DNA from: Archivesica marissinica
Taxonomy: Eukaryota > Mollusca > Bivalvia > Venerida > Vesicomyidae
Assembly: GCA_014843695.1 (NCBI GenBank)
Contig: CM026400.1
Span: 44,112,126 to 44,176,125 of the forward strand
Reading direction: 5' to 3'
DNA length: 64,000 bases
Made by a program: the position numbers and the translations under genes. Below are positions 48,154 through 59,287 of the stretch, in pieces. Each line of letters opens with the position of its first letter. Positions within the stretch are counted from its first letter, which is position 1. The notes under the pieces are model-generated. The model had not been told where the DNA came from. It did not search any database and was given only the letters and a program-made list of their open reading frames with translations.

Positions 48154-48938
48154 AGTATGACTATACCAACATACTGACCATAATGCTTCTGAGTATGAAT
48201 GGACCAACATACTGACCATAATGCTTCTGAGTATGAAAGTATGACTGGACCAACATACTGACCATAATGCTTCTGAGTATGAAAGTATGACTGGACCAAC
48301 ATACTGACCATAATGCTTCTGAGTATGAAAGTATGACTGGACCAACATACTGACCATAATGCTTCTGAGTATGAAAGTATGACTGGACCAACATACTGAC
48401 CATAATGCTTCTGAGTATGAAAGTATGACTGGACCAACATACTGACCATAATGCTTCTGAGTATGAAAGTATGACTGGACCAACATACTGACCATAATGC
48501 TTCTGAGTATGAAAGTATGACTGGACCAACATACTGACCATAATGCTTCTGAGTATGAAAGTATGACTGGACCAACATACTGACCATAATGCTTCTGAGT
48601 ATGAAAGTATGACTGGACCAACATACTGACCATAATGCTTCTGAGTATGAAAGTATGACTGGACCAACATACTGACCATAATGCTTCTGAGTATGAAAGT
48701 ATGACTGGACCAACATACTGACCATAATGCTTCTGAGTATGAAAGTATGACTGGACCAACATACTGACCATAATGCTTCTGAATATGAAAGTATGACTGG
48801 ACCAACATACTGACCATAATGCTTCTGAGTATGAAAGTATGACTGGACCAACATACTGACCATAATGCTTCTGAGTATGAAAGTATGACTGGACCAACAT
48901 ACTGACCATAATGCTTCGAAATATGAAAGTATGACTGA
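48154..48938. repeat. Minisatellite, 46-bp unit, 17 copies
   Basis: Unit gtatgactggaccaacatac then tgaccataatgcttctgagt and atgaaa. Its length is not a multiple of three, yet no minus-strand frame meets a stop, so all three minus frames look open for 240-290 codons. Confidence 0.97.
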
Positions 48939-49246
48939 ATTGCATTTATTACTTCCACAATATCAAACATTTCATTATGTATTTGTATATATATATATAC
49001 ACACACAGTCACACAAACATGCATTTACACAAACAAACTCCTTGAAACAATTGGCGTCCCACAATTTTATTTGTATTTGTAACATCAATCACAAAGTAAC
49101 TTGCAAGTTGGAAATAATCCAAACTTTAACCAATACTAGAAAATCTATATTCCTATTAAACTAAACGAATCTTTTGAAATTACAGCACCCATAATAATGT
49201 ACACTGTACGGTACTTTAAATAAAATAAAACATTTACAAACCCTTG

Positions 49247-49462
49247 TTAACCCTTTGCACGCTAGCGGCAGATAAAATCACTTTATAAACAGCACAGACA
49301 GATCCACACTCTGTGCCGTCTGATAAGACTCTGTGCTGTTTGCTATTCGGGTAGTGAAGCCAAAAGACTTGACTGAATAGCAAACAACATAGATCCTGAT
49401 CAAAGAAGGCGTTGGATCTATGTTGTTTGCAAATGTGATTTTATTGACTCATGCACGGTTGA
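49247..49462. mobile_element. MITE-2 copy, full
   Basis: Left end ttaaccctttgcacgctagc with ggcagataaaatcac. The right part has gatctatgttgtttgcaaat and a decayed end. Confidence 0.75.
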
Positions 49463-49518
49463 AATAATTAATGCCGTTCCTTGCAGAGATTAGCGAGAGA
49501 TATAAAGGGATTATAATA

Positions 49519-49914
49519 GCCAAAACAACATCTCATGCCAAAACAACATCTCATGCCAAAACATCTCATGCCAAAACAACATCTCATGCCAAAACAACAT
49601 CTCATGCCAAAACAACATCTCATGCCAAAACAACATCTCATGCCAAAACAACATCTCATGCCAAAACAACATCTCATGCCAAAACAACATCTCATGCCAA
49701 AACAACATCTCATGCCAAAACAACATCTCATGCCAAAACAACATCTCATGCCAAAACAACATATCATGCCAAAACAACATATCATGCCAAAACAACATAT
49801 CATGCCAAAACACCAAAACAACATATCATGCCAAAACAACATATCATGCCAAAACAACATATCATGCCAAAACAACATCTTATGCCAAAACAACATATGC
49901 CAAAACAACACGTT
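49519..49914. repeat. Minisatellite, 18-bp unit, about 22 copies
   Basis: Unit aacatctcatgccaaaac, changing to aacatatcatgcc toward the right. Six codons per unit keep several frames open. Confidence 0.97.
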
Positions 49915-49935
49915 AAAAATATTGTCAATTTCATT

Positions 49936-50172
49936 TAGTTTATACAAATTTATTTTAGCTCGATTGCGAAACAAGTTCTTTCAACTTATATTACCGGTAA
50001 TCACTCTTGAGACCTCATTCTGATGGAATCCATCGCCATGAAGGAGAGAGAAGAGGCAATGTGGAATTTAAATGCCTTGCCTAAGGGCATAATCACAACG
50101 GCTACAGCGGGGCTCGAACTCTGGGCCTTTCGCACATGAAGCGAACGTGCTTCCACTGCGCTATCACGACTT
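49936..50172 (-). mobile_element. SINE-A copy
   Basis: Full length on the minus strand, directly after the 18-bp array. Confidence 0.88.
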
Positions 50173-50645
50173 CCACTTTCGTTTTTATTTAAGGGTGTAT
50201 GCTGTAATTTTCAACTTAATCAAATGTGAATGTCAAAGAAAGTTTCAACTTACATCCTATGTATGTGAAATAAAATACAACAATCCTGTGACACATTTAC
50301 GAACTAATATTATGAAACAAATAGTTTAAGCCCTTTGTACTGAATTCCTACATAAACTATGGCACGATAAACAATGTCACACCTACAAATATTTCAAATT
50401 TCCATATAAATATTTATTCAATTGATCAAAATGCATAAAAAAAATCCAGTCACTTATGCGGTCTTTATTAATTCATAACCACAAGAGATTTTTTATCAAA
50501 ATGAATAGAAATCTACGACCCAGTACGCATATATCAAATTAATATCCAAAAGCAGTATAATCCATTATTTTATAGGGCATATTGAAAATCAATAATTTAT
50601 TGACATCAGACCTTCTATAACTATGTATGTAAATTGATTTGTCTG
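50173..50645. other. Intergenic, unremarkable
   Basis: AT-rich, nothing recognised. Confidence 0.4.
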
Positions 50646-50653
50646 AAATAATA

Positions 50654-51238
50654 TACGGATCTGTAGTCCAGTGGTAACACAGTACAGGGATCGCAGGTTC
50701 GATCCCCCTGTCTTGCCATAATAAAATTAATTCGATCCCCCTGTCTCGCCATAATAAAATTAGTTTGATCCCCCTGTCTCGCCATAATATAATTAGTTCA
50801 ATCCCCCTGTCTCACCATAATATAATTAGTTCAATCCCCCTGTCTCACCATAATATAATTAGTTTGATACCCCTGTCTCACCATAATAAAATTAACAGTC
50901 TTTCAGTTGGGACTTTAATCCGAGGCCTCGTTGGCCTCATTCAATTCTTTTCAGAAATGGACGATTCAGAGTTCCAATGGTTCGTTGGACTGTGAATCAA
51001 GGGATCGCAGGTTTGATCCCCTGTCTGACCCTAATAAAATTAACAGTGATGGGACTTTAAACCGAGGTCTTGTGTCGGTGCTGTACACCGTGCACGTAAA
51101 AGAACCAGAGGAGACTCTGTAATGGGTCTCTGTCTGTATCATTGCACTATCCTCCAAAAATCTAAAATGACTAATCTCTTCAGGAGGAGTCGCTCACATG
51201 GGCAACGGGTAGCGACGATAAATAAACGTAAAACACAC
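50654..51238 (+). mobile_element. SINE-B copy or copies with internal tandem array
   Basis: The head (acggatctgtagtccagtgg) is followed by six 33-bp units, a broken middle, then a second SINE-B from 50985 complete to the cgataaataaacg tail. Either one copy was rearranged or two copies are fused. Confidence 0.82.
50690..50900. repeat. 33-bp tandem array derived from SINE-B
   Basis: Six units of ttcgatccccctgtctcgcc then ataataaaattag. This is the SINE-B box-B region (ttcgatcccccgtctgaccc taataaaattaa) amplified in place. Confidence 0.9.
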
Positions 51239-51315
51239 ACATGAAATAATATAACAACTCTTATCAGGGTTCATCCTATATGCCATACATTTTGAGAGAG
51301 AAGATAGCTTGTTTA

Positions 51316-51487
51316 TTCGGGCTTACGCCTGCATCAATACCACTGTGGGTTATATCGTCGGCGGGCAGATTACCTGACAACACCTTGCGTGGGCAGGATG
51401 CAGCGGTTAACCAGTAAGAAACCCTGTGACCATCAGTGATGATAGGTTACAGTGGTATACAAGACCGTAACCACTCGACCACAGAGG
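51316..51487 (-). mobile_element. SINE-D copy, internally deleted
   Basis: Starts cttacgcctgcatcaatacc and ends in a tRNA-like head tggtcgagtggttacgg on the minus strand. Confidence 0.75.
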
Positions 51488-51970
51488 AGGACTTGGGAAG
51501 AAGAGAGAAACCGTGAGAGTGCGCCCTTAAAATGTATTATATCATACATTTCAACAAAATACACTCTCTAACCATTAAATACATCATATGAATGGAAGGT
51601 GTGCTTTACAATGACCAAAACATTTTTAGGGAGAAATGGTGGTTGAAGTCAGAGTCCCTAGGGTGACTACCCAGCCCATTGCCCGATAAAATGAGCCATG
51701 TTAATTAGATATCCAAACATTTTTTGACAATTGCAGAATATACAGACCCAGTGCCACGCTTATGACAGTGGTCCGAGCCAAACTCTGGCGGAATGGATCT
51801 GAAGACTTTTGAAACTCCAGCTAACAAAACAAAACTTGTTTAAGATACCCTGCATTTATTGAACATGGTTTAAAAAATAGGTCATAATCAGCCGCCGAAA
51901 AAGTATGACATTGATATGATAGTGGAAGTATCCCATGATGTGTTTGGGGGTGGGGTGGATATGTTGACTT
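51488..51970. other. Intergenic with a diverged repeat also near 43080 and 55100
   Basis: The stretch with ggagaaatggtggttgaagtc and ccattaaatacatcatatga is a diverged relative of sequence at 6290-6480, 43020-43300, 54660-54720 and 55060-55260, so an unclassified dispersed repeat. No gene seen. Confidence 0.5.
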
Positions 51971-51974
51971 TGTA

Positions 51975-52202
51975 GAAGTCATGATAGCATAGTGGATGCA
52001 CGTTCGCTTCAGATGAGAAAGGTCTGGAGTTCGAGCCCCGCTGGAGCCATTTTGATTGTGCCCTTAGGCAAGGCATTTAAATTCCATGTTGCCTCTTCTC
52101 TCTCCCTCATGGATTCCATCAGGAATGAGGTTTCGAGAGTGTTTAATATAAGTTGTTAGAACTTGTTTCACAATCGAGCTAAAATAAATTTGTATTAACT
52201 AC
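51975..52202 (+). mobile_element. SINE-A copy, full length
   Basis: Head gaagtcatgatagcatagtgg, box B gagttcgagccccgc, tail cacaatcgagctaaaataaa. Confidence 0.88.
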
Positions 52203-52369
52203 CGGTAATATGTTGACCACGTGAAAAATAGTGAAACTACTGGTAATTTTGATCATTAAATTATCACATAAATTCATGGGAAATGAAAATGTACCTGGTT
52301 ATTCTAAGCGAGTTGGGTTATAACCACAATATCGTAAAAAACATTTGCAATTCCAAACCGAAAGTAGCG

Positions 52370-52640
52370 TCTGTGTTCCAGTGTCGGCTTCGAGGTTTGA
52401 TACTCAAGTCATGGCACGAATGTAGTATTGAGCAAGGAACTTCACACACATTACTTAGTATTGGCTAACCCTACCTATCAATACATGTTTAGGTCACTGC
52501 AAGGACCTCTGAGGTCCAGCGATAGAGCGTCGGATTTGGAATTGATCGGTCCCAGGTTCAATACTCGGTCAGGCCACTTATGTAGCGTCATTGAGCAAGG
52601 CACCTCACACACATTGCTTAGTACTGGTTAACCACTTAGA
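52370..52640 (+). mobile_element. Two partial tRNA-like SINEs of another family
   Basis: The second unit has tccagcgatagagcgtcgga and box B caggttcaatactcgg, then gagcaaggcacctcacacac. The first unit is a decayed relative (gagcaaggaacttcacacac). Confidence 0.62.
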
Positions 52641-53275
52641 TCGGCTAAGCTTGTCAAGGAAAACGTGTCCACGTCCCCACAAGGGGTTTGACATTAATGG
52701 AACATACAAAGAAGGAAATAATACGAAGGAAATTCAAAATAAAAGAAAATACCACATTCCATCTTTTAACATTCAGAAATAAACTTGATAAAATTCATGT
52801 TTAGACATGCAAATCAAATATTTAAATAGGTCACAGTGCTTCCAAAATATCAACCCATTATTGTATTGTGCTGTTATTGGTCTTCTAACATAATAAAACA
52901 GTTCAACACTTGTAATTCAACACAACGAAAGTTCATGTAACTGAAAACATCCGAAATAGATAATAAATAATAAAACGTCTGCTGAATCCAGGCATGTCAA
53001 TCGTTCAAGTACATAGCTAGACTTGATATATTACGTGTACATTAATTTTGTTCCACCCAACCCGATTGAATTTAGCATTTATGCAATAAACACCTACCCA
53101 TACATATGTTGATTTTTGCATAAATAAATAGCGTCAGGTTACCAACGAAACGGCGTCCTCGCAATTTCTATATTATATAAAGCGGGCACCTGCTACTCAT
53201 AATTGGCTACAAATCTATTTATTTAGAAAACATGGAACTCTAAATAGATGAAAGGAATATAATTAGTTCACTTAC
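52641..53275. other. Repeat-free intergenic block
   Basis: AT-rich, no repeats recognised. Adjoins the candidate AKNA first exon. Confidence 0.4.
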
Positions 53276-53480
53276 CGAATCTTATTTTAGCAATCCAGAT
53301 CAACAAATAGTCTTCATTTTATCGATTAAAAAATTAAAAATAACGTAAATCGAAACTGAAGCAGTTCAATGGTTACTACAATAATACCTAACGCATACAA
53401 ACATTTGAGTGTTAGACGAAATATATTTTAGACGAAAAATATAAAATTAAGGGAAGTAACTGCTTTAGCTGTTTCTGCAA
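53276..53480 (-). promoter_or_regulatory. Candidate AKNA non-coding first exon / promoter region
   Basis: On the minus strand a strong donor (ATTCG|gtaagtg, GT at 53275-53274) closes a stretch with no long open frame. It lies in one of the few repeat-free blocks upstream of AKNA (about 52.8-53.6 kb). The AKNA exon at 43814 needs an upstream exon, and this is the best candidate I see. The upstream edge is a guess. No TATA box or other promoter element is claimed. Confidence 0.25.
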
Positions 53481-53649
53481 ATCTGTCGTAGGTTAACTAA
53501 CTTGACATACGGTAACTGCAGGATTCATGATCTCTTCCAACGGTTCAGTCATGTTATGCTTTGGAGGTGGACACCATATTCATTACACCATGGAGGATCC
53601 ACTCACCACTTGATATTACTATGGTCTGGGAAGATAATGAACCTATTTA

Positions 53650-54235
53650 ATTCATACAAATTTGTTTGATCTCGATTGTGAAACAAGTTCTTACAACTTT
53701 TATTAATCACTCACGAGACCTCATTCCTGATGGAATTCATTGCCACGAGGGAGAAAGAGGCAATGTGGAATTTAGATGCCTTGCCGTAACAGCTCCAGCG
53801 GGCTCGAACCTCGGGCCTTTCACACCTGAAGCGTACGTGCTCCAACCAGAACCTATTTGTAAATGATACCACTGATCACCTACAAAAGTATCACATGCTG
53901 ATATTTTTTTTTTATTTCATACAAATTTATTTTACCTCGATTGCGAAACAAGTTGTTATATAAATCACTCTCGAGACCTCATTCCTGATGGAATCCATCG
54001 CCACGAGGGAGAGAAGAGCCAACATGGAACTTAATGCCATGCCTAAGGGTACAATCGTAACGGATCCAACAGGGCTCGAACTCCGGAGAGAAGAGGCAAT
54101 GTGGAATCTGGAGCTAAACACTTGGCTGAATAGCAAACAAATAAATGCCTTGTCTAAGAGCACAATCATAACAGCTCCAACTAGGCGCAAACACCGGGCA
54201 TTTCGCACCTGAAGCTATCACGACTTCCACTGATA
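53650..54235 (-). mobile_element. Two degenerate SINE-A copies
   Basis: 53650-53845 has tail, core and head with losses. 53918-54235 repeats the core (agagaagaggcaatgtggaat, gccttgtctaagagcacaat) in a rearranged order. Confidence 0.75.
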
Positions 54236-54365
54236 ATATTCAGGTCATACTCAATACTGATGTATAAGTGATGTCACTAATGGCTGGAATCCGAAAACAT
54301 TCACCTTAACAATATTTCAAATTGCAGTAGGGAGAATAAAATAGTTATAGCTTTCAACCAATGTG

Positions 54366-54572
54366 GAAGTCGTGATAGCGCAGTGGATGCGCGTTCGCTT
54401 CAGGTGCGAACGGTCCGGAGTTCGAACCCCGCTGGAGCCGTTACTATTGTGCCCTTAGGCATTTAAATTCCACGTTGCCTTTTCTCTCTGGAATGAAGTC
54501 TCGAGAGTGATTAATATAAGTTGAAATAACTTGTTTCGCAATCAAGCTAAAATAAATTTGTATAAGCTAACG
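54366..54572 (+). mobile_element. SINE-A copy, core shortened
   Basis: Head gtcgtgatagcgcagtgg and box B gagttcgaaccccgc. The gatggattccatcag part is deleted. Confidence 0.87.
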
Positions 54573-54760
54573 AATGGAATAACATATTTTATTTCACTAA
54601 TACATTTTTATATTTCATTGGAAAACATAAAACAAATATTCATATGTACATATAGCAGGGTTCATTCTAGGTCAGAATTTTTGGGAGAAGTGAGAAAGCG
54701 TGTGATCGCTTCCTTAAATGGTGTTCTTTAATATACTTCTGCAAAATAGGGTTAAAATTG

Positions 54761-55042
54761 ACAGACGGATCTATAGCCCAGTGGTAACACGTTGACTGAT
54801 AATCCAGGGATCGCAGGTCCGATCCCCGCCCGACCCTAATAAAATTAACAGTTTTTCAGATGGGACATTAAACCGAGGTCTCGTGTCGGTGCTTTACACT
54901 GTGCACATAAAAGAACCAGAGGAGACTCTGGAATGGGTCTCTCTCTGTATCATTGCACTATCCTCCAAAATCTAAAATGACTAATATCTTCAGGAGGCGT
55001 CGCTCATATGGGCAACCGGTAGCGACGATAAATAAACGTATA
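54761..55042 (+). mobile_element. SINE-B copy, full length
   Basis: From gacggatctatagcccagtg to cgacgataaataaacg. Confidence 0.9.
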
Positions 55043-55394
55043 AAAAACAAAGGGTTAAAATGTACAGTACAACCATTAAATACAACATTTGAATAGAAGG
55101 AGTGCTTTATAATGGGCCAGTGTATCTTACTAGACAAAATTTTGTTTGAAAATTGTAAAAAAATATTAATTTTTTTAGGGAGAAGTGGGGCCCCCAGAGG
55201 GCGAAGTCAGGGTCCCTAGGGTGACAATTTCGCCCACATCGCCCTCTAGAATGATCCCTGATATAGTGTTTGTTTATTATAGTGTTACCCCTATTTAAAG
55301 GGCCAGCCATTACTGACTTATGAGACACCTCTTTTTATGAACATCAGTACTTCCCGAATCCTATGCTTGTATGTCAGGCTGGTAGGCAATCGGT

Positions 55395-55520
55395 AACCAT
55401 TAGTTAACTAGCTGGCGGCTTACCAACCGACCATATCAGAACGAACCCCGGACGAGTTTCGAACATTCGACCTCCCGCTCCGTAGGCAGAAGCCTTAATC
55501 ACTAGGCCACGGAGACGGTG
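55395..55520 (-). mobile_element. tRNA-like SINE fragment
   Basis: On the minus strand: ccgtctccgtggcctagtgattaaggc-type head, with a box-B-like gaggtcgaatgttcgaaac. Confidence 0.55.
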
Positions 55521-55544
55521 TATGGGATATATTTTGATTAAGAA

Positions 55545-55680
55545 ATAATATTTGTTTTTCAGTTATTTATTGGTGAATAAAACATGGTTTGGAGTTCTGA
55601 AGCGTAGGAATTAACCACTCAGAACGACAAACCATGATTTATTCGACTATAAATAACGTAAATACAAATATTATTTTGAT
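55545..55680. mobile_element. Fold-back element, about 135 bp
   Basis: The arms aataatatttgttttt...aaaacatggtttgg and caaaccatgatttattcg...acaaatattattt form a near-complete palindrome. Confidence 0.72.
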
Positions 55681-55791
55681 TCTAACATGACCAAAATATC
55701 TAAAAAAAAATAGTTTATTTTATTTTTTAGAAAGCATAAATGCACAAAACTACAGAAAAGATAACTGACGTCACTTTTGACAACACTTTTT

Positions 55792-56064
55792 AAACCATGG
55801 TTTATTTAAGGAATGAACCATCGTACGGCAATGTATACAATCAGGGCACATATTAAACCATGGTTTATTTAAGGAATGAACCATCGTACGGCAATGTATA
55901 CAATCAGGGCACATATTAAACCATGGTTTATTTAAGGAATAAACCATGGTTTATTTAAGGAATGAACCATCGTACGGCAATGTATACAATCAGGGCACAT
56001 ATTAAACCATGGTTTATTTAAGGAATGAACCATCGTACGGCAATGTATACAATCAGGGCACATA
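55792..56064. repeat. 63-bp tandem repeat, about 4 copies
   Basis: Unit taaaccatggtttatttaag then gaatgaaccatcgtacggca and atgtatacaatcagggcaca, with one extra 25-bp piece near 55930. Confidence 0.93.
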
Positions 56065-56096
56065 CGTTCATCGAAGGAAATGCAATTTTAATTAAT

Positions 56097-56340
56097 TTAA
56101 CCCATTCAACACCAAGTAACTGACATGGACTGGTCCATGATATTTTTAGAACAATAAATTAATAACAAAATTACATTTGGATCAGTTCATTTATCAAAAT
56201 GGGTAAAAAAAAATCTAAAATTAGTTATATTACTTGAAAAAAGTGCAGATCCTGATGAGACGGCTCATCATGAGCCGGCTCATCTGGATCTACACTTTTT
56301 TGTAAGCCAATTTAGAGGTATGTGGTGTTGAAAGGGTTAA
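56097..56340 (+). mobile_element. MITE-1 copy, full
   Basis: Bounded by TTAA on both sides. Confidence 0.86.
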
Positions 56341-56362
56341 TCATATTTTATTGCCTATAATT

Positions 56363-56597
56363 AGTTTATACAAATTTATTTTAGCTCGATTGCGAAACAA
56401 GTTATTTCAACTTATATAAATCACTCTCGAGACCTCATTCCTGATGGAATCCATCGCCACGAGGGAGAGAGAAGAGGCAACATGGAATTTAAATGCCTTG
56501 CCTAAGGGCACAATCGTAACAGCTCCAATGGGGCTCGAACTCCGGACCTTTCGCACCTGAAGCGAACGCGCATCCACTGCGCTATCACGACTTCCAC
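56363..56597 (-). mobile_element. SINE-A copy, full length
   Basis: Complete on the minus strand, head tagcgcagtggatgcgcgtt. Confidence 0.9.
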
Positions 56598-56877
56598 ATA
56601 TATAATGCCTATAATTATATAATTTATATAGTTACAACACAATGATAATACAACATAACAAAAGCAAGCAGGTTGGGCAACAAGTTCTAACAACATTAAA
56701 TGCAATAGCGATGTAAATATTGCAGATTTAAACATGGTAAATTCTTGCTTTGCATATACAGACAAAATGCCGCGTCATATTAGAATTATTGTTGTATTAA
56801 TTGAAAAACAAAACTAACACAAACAGTATAGGAAATAAATTTTATTAAAATTAAGTTTAAGCGTTTACAGTAAAACA

Positions 56878-57138
56878 AACTTTTATTTATTTACAACGAT
56901 TGCGAAACAAGCTTTAACGACTTATATTAATCACTCTCGTTGGAGCGGATGAAAAGCGTAAATGTCGTCATTTGTCTGCGAGGAAACCTTGTCTCATCGC
57001 CATGAGGGAGAGAGAAGAGCCAACGTGGAATATAAATGCCTTGCTTAAGAACACAATCGTATCAGCTACAGCTGGACTCGAACTCCTGGCCTTTCACACC
57101 GGAAGTGAATGCGCTACCACTGCGCTATCACGACTTCC
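56878..57138 (-). mobile_element. Hybrid SINE: SINE-A head and core with SINE-C tail
   Basis: Read on the minus strand, the head and core are SINE-A (tagcgcagtggtagcgcat; cttaagcaaggcattt; tctctccctcatggcgatga). It then switches to the SINE-C body and tail (tttacgctt...ccaacgagagtgattaatat, cgttgtaaataaat). Confidence 0.82.
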
Positions 57139-57244
57139 GCAAATTACTATTAAAATTGCTGATTTCTCAGACTGTTAACAGACTGTTCCAACTTTTGGCT
57201 GCCACTCTGCCAGATTTTCAGCTTAGATATTTCACTGGTCCATT

Positions 57245-57450
57245 AAATTGTTGGCTGTATTCGGGTCAACTGTTGTTTTGTTCTGCCGAATTTGGGTCAA
57301 GCTTTGTTATAATCTGGCGTATTCGGGTCAAGTGTTGTTTTGTTCTGCCGAATTTGGGTCAAGTTTTGTTATAATCTGCCGAATTTGGGTCAAGTTTTGT
57401 TATAATCTGGCATATTCGGGTCAAGTGTTGTTTTGTTCTGCCGTATTCTG
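57245..57450. repeat. About 62-bp tandem repeat, 3 copies
   Basis: Repeats of ttcgggtcaagtgttgtttt and gccgaatttgggtcaagttt. Confidence 0.85.
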
Positions 57451-57623
57451 TGGCTCAAGTTTTGCCAGTTTACTATTAATATACATGGCCGTCTGCTCAC
57501 TGATGTGGTTTCTCTTCAAATTTGGAATATCTTCTCGCCTGTAAGGAATAAAACTAATCATTTTTAGTTCACATATTATTTTATTTTAAAGGCATAAATA
57601 CGGTACAAATGGATCGCATTACG

Positions 57624-57855
57624 TTTAAACTTTATTTATTTTATGATTGCGAAGCAAGTTCTAACAACTTATATTAATCACTCTCGTTGGCGCTGATGAA
57701 AGCGTAAATGTGGGAGGAAACCAGAGTACCCAGAGAAAACCCACCTGTCCGATCTGGCGACCACGTACCATCTCACATACTTCCGGTCCGAGGATCGAAC
57801 CCGGGTTGCATTGGTGAGAAGCGAGCGCACTAACCATTGTGCTAATCGGACAGCA
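57624..57855 (-). mobile_element. SINE-C copy, full length
   Basis: Head tgtccgattagcacaatggt and box B gggttcgatcctcgg on the minus strand. Confidence 0.88.
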
Positions 57856-57907
57856 TTACGTTCTGATGAGTTCCAACGAAACTAGTAATTGCCCTTGGTG
57901 TGAGTAC

Positions 57908-58232
57908 AATCCATATCGCCTATGAGACGAGTTTTTCACCACCAGATTATGGCAAAGTGGCTTCCCGTCATATCAATGAGTGCTAAAACAAAATTTATTT
58001 TTGTTTAAAAATGTGTTACCGGTAAGTGGTATCAAAAATTATGTTTTAGAAAAGAAAGCACACTGACACTGAAAATGTCTTCAACTTGCACTGGTGGCCA
58101 AAACATGCAATTTATTTCATGGTCTGCTGTCCATTTTATCAACCCGTCTTACATGCGAGTGTATGGCAAAACCCACAGATTTCAGGACCAAGTAGGGAGG
58201 GGGGTCGTCTTATAGGAGAGCATGGACGGTAA
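57908..58232. mobile_element. MITE-5 copy, intact
   Basis: Inverted ends tccatatcgcctatgagacg and cgtcttataggagagcatgga. Contains one copy of the sequence amplified at 44593 (aaaagaaagcacactgacac ... tcttcaacttgcactg). Confidence 0.75.
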
Positions 58233-58368
58233 CTTTGATCATGTCGATGAACAATTAAAAAGTATCATAGGCACGGAAAATCTACTGTAGTTGTACAGAA
58301 ATTGAAAGAGGGAAAGTATCTTTTATACCATAAACAGTTCAAGGTCATAGCTTATATGTCCATGACTA

Positions 58369-59043
58369 GAAGTATAGAGTGGTGGAACCTATGCTCGGTG
58401 TAAATCCCACATATAATGGCCATTATAGAGTGGTGGAACCTATGCTCGGCATAAATCCCACATATAATGACCAGTATAAAATGTTAATTGCACTTGCCGT
58501 ATATTATTATTTTCTTAAGTCGTGAAAACAACTTTCAAAAAACTTTGTTGATAGCTTTAGCTTCATCACGTGACCTTGCTGCTCAATTCAGCTATGGCAA
58601 CGGTGTCGGGTCGGCACCCGTTTATATCGGGAACTCAAGGCTGTTGTTGTACTTGTTATTTTTTATTTATCCACCATAACTTGTTGAATATCTTATTTTG
58701 ATAAGTACATGATTGAATAAAAACACTTATTGATCTTAATCAGAAATGGTATAGACACTATTTTTCGGGTTAGGTGTAGATTTTTAAAATTCGGATAACT
58801 ACCTGAATTGCTCATACACAGTATCAGTTTCGGTGGAAATATTCTCCCAATGATTTGTTTGTTTATATTTGTCTGATGGACTAGTCACGTGACAGTTGCA
58901 TCAGGCTACCGATACAAGCTACGGAATGCTATTGAACCATACTTCAGCTCTGTCAGCGAAATTAGCGAATATTATAAATATTTTAAATACGGACAAATAC
59001 GCCGAGCATAGAAATACGCCGAGCACAGGTTCCACCACTTTAG
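58369..59043. mobile_element. Candidate element with about 25-bp inverted ends
   Basis: Left tagagtggtggaacctatgc (present twice, 51 bp apart) and right gcacaggttccaccacttta are inverted copies, and gctcggcgtaaat / atacgccgagc extends the match. No transposase reading frame. It contains aataaa on the minus strand at 58662-58667, which could serve as a distant TSEN15 poly(A) signal. Confidence 0.55.
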
Positions 59044-59138
59044 TGTCTATCAACAGATGAAGAATTTATGGCCAATGTCAGAATTATATATCAACATGGA
59101 ACAACAGTGAATACCGGTAGCAGTATTGTGCACAAATA

Positions 59139-59274
59139 TCAGCTGAATACGTCCACAGAATTTATAGACAAGGTCAAAATACCCCACCTGCTGTAAGTGT
59201 CGGGCAGCACCAATCCACCGGTCAGCTTGTAGTAAACTGTAGATGACGATCCACCATAAATTGCCAAGGTTAAC
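59139..59274 (-). CDS. TSEN15: TSEN15-like, C-terminal exon
   Basis: Acceptor gtcgttttattgcag (AG at 59276-59275). With two bases from the previous exon it reads GLTLAIYGGSSSTVYYKLTG then GLVLPDTYSR, matching the human end [20 protein letters not shown] / FMLPDPQ. Read straight on, it adds 15 codons and stops at TGA 59141-59139. A donor-like CAG|gtggggt at 59187-59186 could instead splice to a short final exon, so the last 16 residues are uncertain. Another frame of the same exon is also open but does not match the phases. The 28-bp array begins about 13 bp upstream of the acceptor. Confidence 0.88.
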
Positions 59275-59287
59275 CTGCAATAAAACG

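Noticed and set aside
49468..50023. Frames with CCFGMR or KTTSHA repeats
   Set aside because: An 18-bp array; the ends run into a SINE-A tail.
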